Both the position numbers and the translations under genes were made by a program. Positions 8,540-15,933 of a DNA stretch of 64,000 bases are shown piece by piece (within the stretch, counting starts at the first letter, position 1; every line of letters begins with the position of its first letter). The notes under the pieces were generated by a model. The model did not search any database, was not told the DNA's origin, and saw only the letters and a list, made by a program, of their open reading frames with translations. This stretch comes from Arthrobacter sp. 24S4-2 (GTDB lineage Bacteria; Actinomycetota; Actinomycetes; Actinomycetales; Micrococcaceae): assembly GCF_005280255.1 (NCBI RefSeq), contig NZ_CP040018.1:4960001-5024000 (forward strand), given 5' to 3'.

Positions 8540-9421
8540 GTGATTATTGACTCCCATATGCACGTCTGGGATCTTCAACGAGTCTCATATGACTGGCTGG
8601 GTCCGCATCTGCCGGACGTCAACCGCACCATCTCGTTCGATGAGATCGCGCCCGTCCTGGCTGATCTGAGCGTGGAGGGCGTCCTCCTCGTGCAGTCGGC
8701 AGATAACGCCGAAGATACACGCAACATGCTCGAAGTCGCTGCAGCGCACCCGGAAATCCTCGGTGTCGTCGGTTGGGTTCCCCTCGAGAACCCGGCAGAA
8801 ACCCCGGTTCATCTCGCCAAACTGGTTCAATGTCCCGAGATCGTGGGCATACGGAACCTCATCCACGATCGGACCGATCCCGACTGGGCGCTTCGCCCCG
8901 CTTTCGATGACGGACTCACGATCATTGAAGAGCACGGGCTCCCGTTCGATTTTGTTACGAGCGGTCCGGAAGCCATTTCCCGGCTGATCACAGCTGCAGG
9001 CCGCCATCCCCGGTTGATGTTTGTGCTCGATCATCTCGGAAAACCCCCAATAAATGCCCCGGTGCGGGAGCTACGACGATGGGAGGACCTCATTGCCGCT
9101 GCGGCAGAACAGCCGAACATCGCCGCGAAAGTTTCAGGCTTATACCCCACAACAGGGTTAGCATCGGCATGGACCGTAGACCAGGTGGCCGGAATAGTCG
9201 AAACTGCGTTGGAAGCGTTCGGAGCGGAACGGCTCCTCTACGGCGGAGACTGGCCAATGTCAATCTCAGCTGGTGGGTACAGGCGAATGTTTGCCGCCCT
9301 CAGTTCGATTGTTTCTGCCTGGCCAGCCCACGCACGGGAGCAATTCTGGTCAGGGACCGCAACCCGTATATACCGGCTGAAAGGTACCCGGATATCCGGA
9401 ACTGATCCGGATCACCGTTAG
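8540..9421 (+). CDS. Amidohydrolase-family sugar lactonase (L-fuconolactone hydrolase type)
   Basis: A 293-residue TIM-barrel metal hydrolase of the COG3618 type. It opens with DSHMHVWD (the HxH metal ligands), has FVLDHLGKPP around residue 165 and ends with the YGGDWP aspartate motif. Relatives hydrolyse L-fucono-1,5-lactone, L-rhamnono-lactone and related lactones to the free acid. Translation starts at GTG 8540 behind a GAGGGG box. It supplies the step between the aldo/keto reductase (5469) and the dehydratase (6458). Confidence 0.85.
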   Translation: MIIDSHMHVWDLQRVSYDWLGPHLPDVNRTISFDEIAPVLADLSVEGVLLVQSADNAEDTRNMLEVAAAHPEILGVVGWVPLENPAETPVHLAKLVQCPEIVGIRNLIHDRTDPDWALRPAFDDGLTIIEEHGLPFDFVTSGPEAISRLITAAGRHPRLMFVLDHLGKPPINAPVRELRRWEDLIAAAAEQPNIAAKVSGLYPTTGLASAWTVDQVAGIVETALEAFGAERLLYGGDWPMSISAGGYRRMFAALSSIVSAWPAHAREQFWSGTATRIYRLKGTRISGTDPDHR

Positions 9422-9475
9422 CACTTTGCAAGTCCAAACCAAATTTAAACTCGCAACAACGAACCGGAGGGCAGC

Positions 9476-9802
9476 ATGGAACGTGTGGCACAAAGAATCG
9501 ATCTGCCGCGATCGAACCAAGAGGAGTACCTCCGGCTTCACCGGTCTGTATGGCCAGAGGTGGAAGCCACACTAACCCGCGCGGGCATCCGGAACTACAG
9601 CATTTTTCTGGCCGATGAAATGCTCTTCGCATACTTCGAAATAGACTCTGCGACATCGTTTGCCCATGCTTCTGCGACCATTGCACAGGACCCGAAGACC
9701 CGGGAATGGTGGAAACTCACGGACCCCCTGCAGCGACGGGTGGAAGGAACGCCTGATAACGAACAGTGGTTTAGGCTCCAAGAAATCTGGCACCTCGACT
9801 GA
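9476..9802 (+). CDS. L-rhamnose/L-fucose mutarotase family protein
   Basis: A 108-residue protein of the RhaM-type mutarotase family. The landmarks are YLRLHRSVWPEV near residue 20, NYSIFLADEMLFAYFE mid-protein and REWWKLTDPLQ before the C-terminal W-containing tail. Such enzymes interconvert alpha and beta anomers of 6-deoxyhexoses. It follows the lactonase by 54 bases with a GGAGGG ribosome-binding site, so the two probably form one transcript. It supports a fucose-like substrate because this family mostly serves 6-deoxy or structurally equivalent L-sugars. Confidence 0.85.
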   Translation: MERVAQRIDLPRSNQEEYLRLHRSVWPEVEATLTRAGIRNYSIFLADEMLFAYFEIDSATSFAHASATIAQDPKTREWWKLTDPLQRRVEGTPDNEQWFRLQEIWHLD

Positions 9803-10270
9803 ATGACCTGACGAGGTGGACAACGTACCGACCGGACTTAAACATTTCCGCGAAGCGGATTAGGACCTCGAAGCCATCCGGGCAGAAAGCAGTCGTGGCC
9901 GCAGGCGCATGTGCCTCGGGGTCTTTTGGCCTGCTGGTAGCAGTAGCCGCAGATTCCTCCGTCTGTCCACCGGGCCGCGATTTGGTGGTATTAGGCGCAG
10001 CGCCGTCATGATTCAGGCCATTTGACGGGGTCGCTGGTTTTTCGTGTGGCGTAGTTGCGACATGCGTTCCCCTCGATAGTTCCCTGCCCGTCCTGCAGCA
10101 GACACGACCCTCAAAGCGATCGGGCCAGTGCGGACCTTCGAATTCTGCAAGGGGCCATGTCGAACGGGTGCCGTGGTTGGACGTAAACCTGACAATTAGC
10201 ACCAATCCGGATCAGCAACAATTCCGACTTCGCCCACACCCCTCTACCAACCGAATAACGACGCTCACAG
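9803..10270. other. Gap with a possible integrase zinc-motif remnant
   Basis: No intact gene is present. On the minus strand at about 9865-9960 the translation contains CGYCYQQAKRPRG and TCACGHD, a cysteine-rich pattern reminiscent of the N-terminal metal-binding region of actinobacterial site-specific integrases. The frame is short and flanked by stops. I see nothing else recognisable in this stretch. Confidence 0.3.
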
Positions 10271-10461
10271 GTGGGTACCGATCAAGCCGTCCTGGTGTGT
10301 TAGCTGCAACTTTAAACTGACCAGAGACGGCAATTTGGATTGACCGTTCGCGGCAGTGGTTTTGACCAATGGCTGCAAGTACTTTTGACCAGTTCTTGGC
10401 CGTGCGTGTGGCCGGGGCTTGCTGGGATTCCCTTGTCCATCCCCCGTGTCATTACGGGGAG

Positions 10462-10534
10462 AGCCCCTTCCTTCCGCGGTGAAATAGCGATGCCAATCGT
10501 TTTTTGTTTCACCCATCGTGGGAAGGAAGGGGCT
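10462..10534. repeat. 14-bp perfect inverted repeat upstream of istA
   Basis: AGCCCCTTCCTTCC at 10462-10475 is matched by GGAAGGAAGGGGCT at 10521-10534, with 45 bases between. It lies directly before the istA start and could form a hairpin that limits transposase expression from outside promoters. The function is inferred from position only. Confidence 0.6.
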
Positions 10535-10559
10535 TGATGTGAAGTCTCCAGGAGAGTTC

Positions 10560-10812
10560 ATGGAAATTTTAGCTGCTTATGATTTGACCCGGTCGTACCG
10601 GGATGCCGCGAAGATCTGCGGCGTTTCGCACAACACTGTCCGTTCGTATGTGAAGGCCCGGCAGGAAGGCGTCCAGGCGCCGGTCGCCCGCCAGCGGGGC
10701 CGGATCACCGACCCGTTCCTGCCGCAGATGAAGTCGCTGGTCGAGCAGTCCCGCGGGAAGATCCGCGGGGACGTTGTGCACGGAAAACTCGTTGATCTGG
10801 GCTATCCCGGAT
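10560..10812 (+). pseudogene. istA: IS21 transposase IstA, N-terminal fragment
   Basis: The fragment begins with ATG at 10560 behind an AGGAG box (a GTG at 10539 is also possible). It encodes the N-terminal helix-turn-helix (LTRSYRDAAKICGVSHNTVR) and the start of the linker (GRITDPFLPQMKSLVEQSRG). The DDE catalytic domain is missing because an IS3 element begins at 10813. A C-terminal piece of an IstA protein lies at the far end of the window, but whether both come from one element cannot be decided here. Confidence 0.75.
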
Positions 10813-10881
10813 TGAGCTGCCGCGGAGATCTCGGACAGTGGGCCCTCTTAAAATGGGGGTCTACCGAAAGTAGAGATCAGC

Positions 10882-11172
10882 ATGACCGCATCACGGAAGC
10901 GATTTACCCAGGAGTTCAAGGACGAGCTGTGCCGCGAGGTGATCAACACGTCCAAGCCGATCAAGGACGTGGCCACCGCATACGGTGTCGGCCCCGAAAC
11001 GCTCCGCAACTGGCTGGTCAAGTACCGCGCGGCCAACGGCGGCACGGAGGCGGATCTGACGGTGTCGGAACGGGCCCGGCTGAAGGAGCTCGAGCGTGAA
11101 GTTCAAGAGCTGCGGGCGGAGACTGCCTTCTTGAAAAAAGCCAGCGCTTACTTCGCGCGGGAGCAGCGGTAG
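10882..11172 (+). CDS. IS3-family transposase OrfA (copy 1)
   Basis: A 96-residue helix-turn-helix protein (RKRFTQEFKDELCREVINTS; VATAYGVGPETLRNWLVKYR) with a C-terminal coiled-coil/leucine-zipper segment ending KKASAYFAREQR, as in OrfA proteins of IS3 elements. The next frame, OrfB, begins directly at the OrfA stop. Identical in length to the copy at 39118, with only a few substitutions. Confidence 0.9.
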   Translation: MTASRKRFTQEFKDELCREVINTSKPIKDVATAYGVGPETLRNWLVKYRAANGGTEADLTVSERARLKELEREVQELRAETAFLKKASAYFAREQR

Positions 11173-12064
11173 TGAGCAAGTATGAATTCATCAATCCCAA
11201 AAAGCCGAGCCCGCCAATCTGAATTCGGTCGTGAAAATGTGCCGCTGGTTGGCCGTGTCAACGTCCGGTTTCTATCACTGGGCCACCCGCCCGCAATCGG
11301 CCACAGCGGCCCGCCGCCAGGCCCTGACCGCGCGGATCCGGCATTACTTCGAGGCGTCCGACGGGACCTACGGGTACCGGCGCATCCACGCCGATCTCGC
11401 CGCGGAACAGACCGAGTGCTCACCCGAGCTGGTGCGGCAGATCATGCGCCACCAAGGCCTGGTGGCCTGTCAACCACGCCCGTTCCGCGTCACCACCGAG
11501 GCTGATGCTGAGGCAGCCGCGGGCATGCCCGACCTCCTCAAGCGGGACTTCACCGCCGACCGCCCCGGGGTGAAGTTCGTCGGCGACATCACCTACATCC
11601 ACACCTGGCAAGGATTCGTCTACCTCGCCACCGTCATCGACTGCTATTCAAAGAAAGTCGTCGGCTGGTCCATCGCCGATCACATGCGCACCGAGCTCGT
11701 CGCCGACGCGCTCAAGAACGCCGCCGCTACAACCGGGATCGAGCCTCTCGCGATCTGGCACTCCGATCGGGGCAGCGTCTACACATCGACCGATTTCAGG
11801 GCCCTGGTAGCCGGCCTGGGCATGCGCTCCTCGATGGGACGCACCGGCGTGTGCTGGGACAACAGCATGGCCGAATCGTTCTTCTCAGCCCTGAAAAACG
11901 AGCGCGTCTACCGGACCGTTTACGCGACCAAAACACAAGCCCGGAGCGACATCATTCGCTACATCGAGGGGTTTTACAACAGCCGGCGCCGTCACTCCGC
12001 GCTCGGTTACCGTCGGCCCAACGAAGTCCACTATGGTTATCAACAGCCAGCCCTGGCAGCGTAG
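11173..12064 (+). pseudogene. IS3-family transposase OrfB (copy 1), N-terminal frameshift
   Basis: The DDE integrase catalytic domain is complete: GDITYIHTWQG, WHSDRGSVYTS, and the SMGRTGVCWDN to AESFFSALKNE segment with the catalytic Glu. The expected GTG start at 11173 runs into a stop after 16 codons, because one base is missing relative to the copy at 39408 in the run before AAAAAG. The remaining open frame starts at GTG 11231 and yields 277 residues beginning in MCRWLAVSTSGFYHW. Activity is doubtful but not excluded. Confidence 0.8.
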
Positions 12065-12108
12065 AAGTATCCACTAATTCCGCTGTCCGAAATCCCCGAA
12101 GCAGCTCA

Positions 12109-12339
12109 GTCTCCCGCGTGGCAGCCTTGTGGCGTTCCTGGGAGCACCTGCGCCTCGACCCGGCAACCGGCATGAGCGTCTGGTGGCGGGACCATGCAGA
12201 CCACCACATGAAAGTCCTCTTGGACCCACAGGGACCGTTCTACAACTGCGGCATGAAAGAACACCGCGACCCCGAACACCTCGAACCCAGAAAAGCCCCG
12301 GCGGGATGGTTCCCAGACGTTCGGACTATTCCGGGCTGA
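12109..12339 (+). pseudogene. DUF4913-type protein, C-terminal fragment
   Basis: Immediately right of the IS3 end, an in-frame fragment reads ALWRSWEHLRLDPATGMSVW, WRDHADHHMKVLLDPQGPF and ends TIPG at a TGA. The pattern WWxDHxDxHMxVLxxPxGPF matches my memory of DUF4913, a family found on actinobacterial plasmids and phages. The N-terminal part is lost at the IS boundary. Its presence supports a plasmid or prophage-like origin. Confidence 0.6.
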
Positions 12340-12371
12340 CAGGGACACCTACAGGACGCGACTTAAAAAAG

Positions 12372-12412
12372 AAATCAGGGCTGGAATCGGTTATCGGTTC
12401 CAACCCTGATTT
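12372..12412 (+). terminator. Strong stem-loop terminator after the DUF4913 fragment
   Basis: AAATCAGGG and the mirrored CCCTGATTT frame an 18-bp stem (two G-U or mismatch positions) with a five-base loop. A run of A lies on the left and TTTTGCTTTTT on the right, so it could work in both directions. It sits 33 bases after the DUF4913 stop codon. Confidence 0.8.
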
Positions 12413-12426
12413 TGCTTTTTCTGGTT

Positions 12427-13518
12427 CTAGTGTCCTGCGCCTGAAATTCGGTTCAGAAGTCGGCCGATGGATTCGAGGATTTGTTCTGCTGTTTTTGTCC
12501 ATGTGAAGGGTGTGGGGCTGGTGTTCCACTCGCTGACCCATTTGCGGATGTCGGACTCGAGGGCCTGGACGCTGCGGTGATCGCTGCGCCGCAGCAGGTC
12601 CTCGGTGACGAAGCCGAAGAACCGCTCGACCTGGTTCAGCCAGGATGAGTACGTCGGGGTGAAGTGCATGTGGAACCGCGGGTGGTTCTGCAGCCAGGTC
12701 TTCACGCCGGGTGTCTTGTGGGTTTGGTAGTTGTCGCAGATCAGGTGCACGTCCAGGCCCTCGGGGACCTGTGCGTCGATCTTGGCCAGGAACTTCCTGA
12801 ACTCGATGGCCCGGTGTTTGCGGTGCAGGGACGAGATCACGGACCCGTCCGCGGTGTTCAGTGCCGCGAACAAGGTGGTGGTCCCGTGCCGGACGTAGTC
12901 ATGGGTGCGCTTCTCCGGCAGGCCGGGCATCATCGGGAAGGCTGGCTGGGACCGGGCCAGCGCCTGGACCTGCGATTTCTCGTCTACGGAGAGCACCACC
13001 GCGGATTCGGGCGGGTTCAGGTAGAGTCCCACGACGTCATAGACCTTCTCCACGAAGAAGGGGTCGTTGGTGAGCTTGAACCCGTCGGCGCGGTGGGGTT
13101 TGAGTTCGAACGACCTCCAGATCCGCCCGATCGTTGACTTTGAGAGCCCCGACCGCTCGGCCATCTTCGCCCGTGACCAGTGTGTGGCGTTCTTCGGCGT
13201 TGATTCCAGCGTCGCGACCACGACATCCTCGACCTGATCACTGGTGATACTGGCCGGACGGCCGGGTCTGGGATCATCGACCAGCCCGTCCAGCCGACGC
13301 TCCAGGAAACGGCGCCGCCACTTCGCCACGGTATGAGGTTCGACCCCGCACCGGGCGCCGACCTCCACGTTGCTCAGGCCCTCGGCGCTGCCCAGCACGA
13401 TCCTGGAGCGCGTCGCCAGCGCCTGGGCCGATTTGGCCCTCCGCGCCCACCGGGACAGGGTTTCCCGCTCTTCATCCGACAGTTCCAAAGGGGCCTTCGG
13501 CCGCCCAACACTCGCCAT
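12427..13518 (-). CDS. IS630-family transposase
   Basis: A 363-residue DDE transposase. It has a double helix-turn-helix N terminus (SNVEVGARCGVEPHTVAKWR; KSTIGRIWRSF) and the catalytic motifs VLSVDEKSQ, LICDNYQTH and TYSSWLNQVERFF. The frame is uninterrupted. The stop codon TAG at 12427-12429 is completed by the duplicated TA target, so termination depends on the insertion-site dinucleotide. A decayed relative in the other orientation lies at about 44676. Confidence 0.93.
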   Translation of the reverse strand: MASVGRPKAPLELSDEERETLSRWARRAKSAQALATRSRIVLGSAEGLSNVEVGARCGVEPHTVAKWRRRFLERRLDGLVDDPRPGRPASITSDQVEDVVVATLESTPKNATHWSRAKMAERSGLSKSTIGRIWRSFELKPHRADGFKLTNDPFFVEKVYDVVGLYLNPPESAVVLSVDEKSQVQALARSQPAFPMMPGLPEKRTHDYVRHGTTTLFAALNTADGSVISSLHRKHRAIEFRKFLAKIDAQVPEGLDVHLICDNYQTHKTPGVKTWLQNHPRFHMHFTPTYSSWLNQVERFFGFVTEDLLRRSDHRSVQALESDIRKWVSEWNTSPTPFTWTKTAEQILESIGRLLNRISGAGH

Positions 13519-13561
13519 ACCCCATTCTACAATTACGAAGCGAATTTAAGGCGCAGGACAC
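12430..13561 (-). mobile_element. IS630-family element flanked by TA
   Basis: Ends read GTGTCCTGCGCC on the left and GGCGCAGGACAC on the right, perfect mirror images. Both are flanked by TA (12428-12429 and 13562-13563), the target duplication of IS630/Tc1-mariner elements. Length is 1132 bp with a single transposase gene. It has inserted at the stop codon of an Lsr2 fragment. Confidence 0.9.
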
Positions 13562-13632
13562 TAGTGAGCGGCTTCGTACTTCTCGACGACATCCGCTTGG
13601 ATACGACCGCGCGCGTTTACCTGGATGCCATC
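13561..13632 (-). pseudogene. lsr2: Lsr2 C-terminal remnant
   Basis: On the minus strand the sequence ends VNARGRIQADVVEKYEAAH followed by TAG. This is the hallmark end of the Lsr2 DNA-binding domain, whose RGR AT-hook-like core binds AT-rich minor grooves and silences foreign DNA in actinobacteria. Only about 23 residues remain. An in-frame stop lies upstream at about 13633, where ISL3 debris begins. The stop codon is formed by the TA target and the terminal base of the IS630 element. Confidence 0.8.
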
Positions 13633-13673
13633 TCAGCCGCCCACAGACGTACCCCTTTCGCATCCGGGCCGTC

Positions 13674-14129
13674 GTGGGAGGACTTCGTACCCAGCAGGTC
13701 AAGGGCCGCCGGTGCAGGGCCGTCGACAAAGCCTCGGCCCACCGCATGCTGCTCCTGCGCCCGGGCGATTCGCTCAGCCCCAGAGCAGCCAATCGGCTGG
13801 AGGAAGTATTCACCGTCAACGATCCGGCGGGCACCCCGCAGGCGGTCTGGAAGGTCAAGGAACAACTCAGGGCCCTGCTGCGCAGCGGCTCTCTGGAGGA
13901 CGCCGCGGCAGCCAAAATAAAACTCGAAGAGCTCGTCGCGGCAGCTACGAGGCCGGAGACGAAAAGGCTCTACCGCACTGTCTGCAGATGGTGGAAGGAG
14001 ATCGAGGTGCTGATCAATACCGGCGCTACGACAGGCAAGGTCGAGGCCAACAACACCGCGATCCAAAACATCAAACGCACCGCCCGCGGGTACCGCACGC
14101 CACCGACTTCAAATCGGTTATTCTTCTGA
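13674..14129 (+). pseudogene. ISL3-family transposase, C-terminal fragment
   Basis: The reading frame shows AVDKASAHRMLLLRPGDSLS, then a helical segment, then GKVEANNTAIQNIKRTARGYR, the end motif of ISL3 transposases (compare RIARGFRNFTNYRLR in the complete copies here). The last part continues in another frame as TDFKSVILLRSAV, indicating a frameshift near 14105. The catalytic N-terminal portion is absent and no terminal repeat is recognisable. It differs clearly from the two full ISL3 copies, so it is an older insertion of another member. Confidence 0.7.
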
Positions 14130-14270
14130 GAAGTGCCGTACGGACGGCGGCATGACACGCATCCCAGGGATCGAAATCCCCACGAACCGTGAAGAGCCTC
14201 TTTACTTGTGTAGATTCGCAGCCGAGAGTAGCTGTACTACGCTAAAGCGCGAGAGAACACGGTGGAGCTA

Positions 14271-15071
14271 ATGAATCTGGATTGGTTGAACCAGTCGTTT
14301 GCACAATACAGTCTATTCTGGCTAGTCCTATCCGGGGTTATCGGAGGACTAACTGGAGCATCCTCAAAGTTTATCTTCGAAGACGTACTGCGTCCACGAT
14401 TGAACTCAAACCGATCGATTGACGCGATTACTAAGCAGCATTCTGTGCCAATAATTCGCGCAGCAGATAATCTTGAGCGACGGATAAATAACCTCGTGCG
14501 CAACGCCGACAGGGGGTGGTACGCCAGTTCGGATCATTATAAAATCAGCACACTGTTCATTTTCGGGGAGTTTCTCGCGATTGTCCGCTCCATCGAACGT
14601 GAATTGGGATATCTACCTCATGAGTCCACGAACCGCGGAAAGAGTTTTAATGCTAAAGTATATGGACCTTTCCGAGCGATGACCAGCTTTGCATATTTCC
14701 GCACGGTAGCAGCAGACGCAGACGATATAGGCGCGTCAGGTGTTCCCCGCCTAATGCTAACAGCGATAGGTGAAAAGATGCTTACGGAACAGGGCCGAGT
14801 GCGAGAATTTACCGATTTTGCAACCTTGTTTTCCAATGATCCGAGGTTTCGGAAGTGGTTCGACGATCTGGATAAATTCCTCCTCGAGGCGACTACTATC
14901 AACGAACTAAGCTGGGATCGACTAATTGCCCTCGGCGCGAACCTTCGGCTTCTTGTAACGTTTCTCGATCCGAAATCGAAGTTGCTTGACCAACGCGATG
15001 TCGCAAATCTGGATTTGATCAAAAATCAGCAGGTTCGCTCAGCCCTCAATGCTGAAATAGCGGAACAATAA
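14271..15071 (+). CDS. Hypothetical membrane-anchored protein in an AT-rich island
   Basis: A protein of about 266 residues that I do not recognise. A single membrane helix (YSLFWLVLSGVIGGLTGAS) lies near the N terminus, followed by a mainly helical soluble domain with many charged residues. The start could be GTG 14262 or ATG 14271; I chose the ATG, though the GGTGGAG box is close to it. Base composition is clearly AT-richer than the flanking IS DNA, suggesting transfer. It ends nine bases from the end of the convergent nuclease-like gene (15080-19932). No enzyme motif was seen, and a defence role is possible only by association. Confidence 0.6.
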   Translation: MNLDWLNQSFAQYSLFWLVLSGVIGGLTGASSKFIFEDVLRPRLNSNRSIDAITKQHSVPIIRAADNLERRINNLVRNADRGWYASSDHYKISTLFIFGEFLAIVRSIERELGYLPHESTNRGKSFNAKVYGPFRAMTSFAYFRTVAADADDIGASGVPRLMLTAIGEKMLTEQGRVREFTDFATLFSNDPRFRKWFDDLDKFLLEATTINELSWDRLIALGANLRLLVTFLDPKSKLLDQRDVANLDLIKNQQVRSALNAEIAEQ

Positions 15072-15933
15072 GCACTAAATCATACGCTTCCGAAACCAAG
15101 CAACTTATACCGCAGTGCTTCTTCAACCGCCAATTCTGCCTCCTCATCTGGTTCCCACTTAGAAGCGTCAAAGATACAGGCGTTAAATAATTGTTCACTG
15201 TTTTCGAAAGATACAACCGCCGCTACAGCACCTAACTTGGATGCATACTGTCGAAGTCTTAGGAGGCCGTGGATAGCCTCCTCCGCGTCCGAATATTCCG
15301 TCTTCGCTGCAAGACAAAAGAAGAATATCCCCAAGCTCGCTTGTCCGTCTTCCAGGAACTCCACGTATTGGGAACAATCCTCATGTGAGTCCAAGGTCGA
15401 TTTCTTTACCTCACGCGGAACCGAGTTGGCAATTTGCCGGCTCGCTTTATCGAGGTTGAGTATGGCTTCGCTCACTCGCAGCCACCCAGGTGGCCGATTG
15501 CGTTCCAGGACGTTGAGCAATAGGTTGACGACCGGTTCCTCTATGCGTCTCGGCCTACTTGCCACGCTACGCCGCTCGCCATTTTTATGACCGTACCAAT
15601 CGAGTAGATCATCGGCGAGGCCCGGAGTAAGCTCCGTATCGTCTGAAGCCGGAGATAGTCCCCAAGACACATAGTGCATCAAGTAGTCCAACTCGTCCCT
15701 GGCTAGGATCTTAGCAGCAGAGGCCCGGCGTTGTTTGAGGTAGTGGATGAATTCACTAGGCCTATCGAGAACCTCTTGGAGCACCTCCAAATCGTGAATG
15801 TTGAGAAGTAAAGGTGTCTCTGTTCCCGGAGGGCAAAGCAAGCTTTCTGCGAGGTCCTCCGAAACGGTCACAATGTGATTGAGGTCCTCTAAGGTAACTG
15901 CCAGAACATAGACCTCGGTGACAGCGCTTACGT

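Larger units (their letters stand above)
10296..10812 (+). mobile_element. IS21-family element, left-end fragment
   Basis: The stretch 10296-10400 carries several short repeats around TTGACCA and CTGACCAG, typical of the multi-repeat ends of IS21 elements. A perfect 14-bp inverted repeat (10462-10475 against 10521-10534) follows, then the first part of istA. The element is cut off at 10812 by the left end of an IS3-family element, and no istB or right end follows. Confidence 0.65.
10813..12108 (+). mobile_element. IS3-family element, copy 1 (no target duplication)
   Basis: Imperfect terminal inverted repeats of about 26 bp begin TGAGCTGC and contain TCGGACAG at both ends. The same element, about 95 per cent identical by eye, occurs at 39049-40345. 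The flanks differ: istA on the left and a DUF4913 gene on the right. The three bases next to each end are GAT and GTC, which do not match, so this copy has taken part in a deletion or recombination after insertion. Confidence 0.85.
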
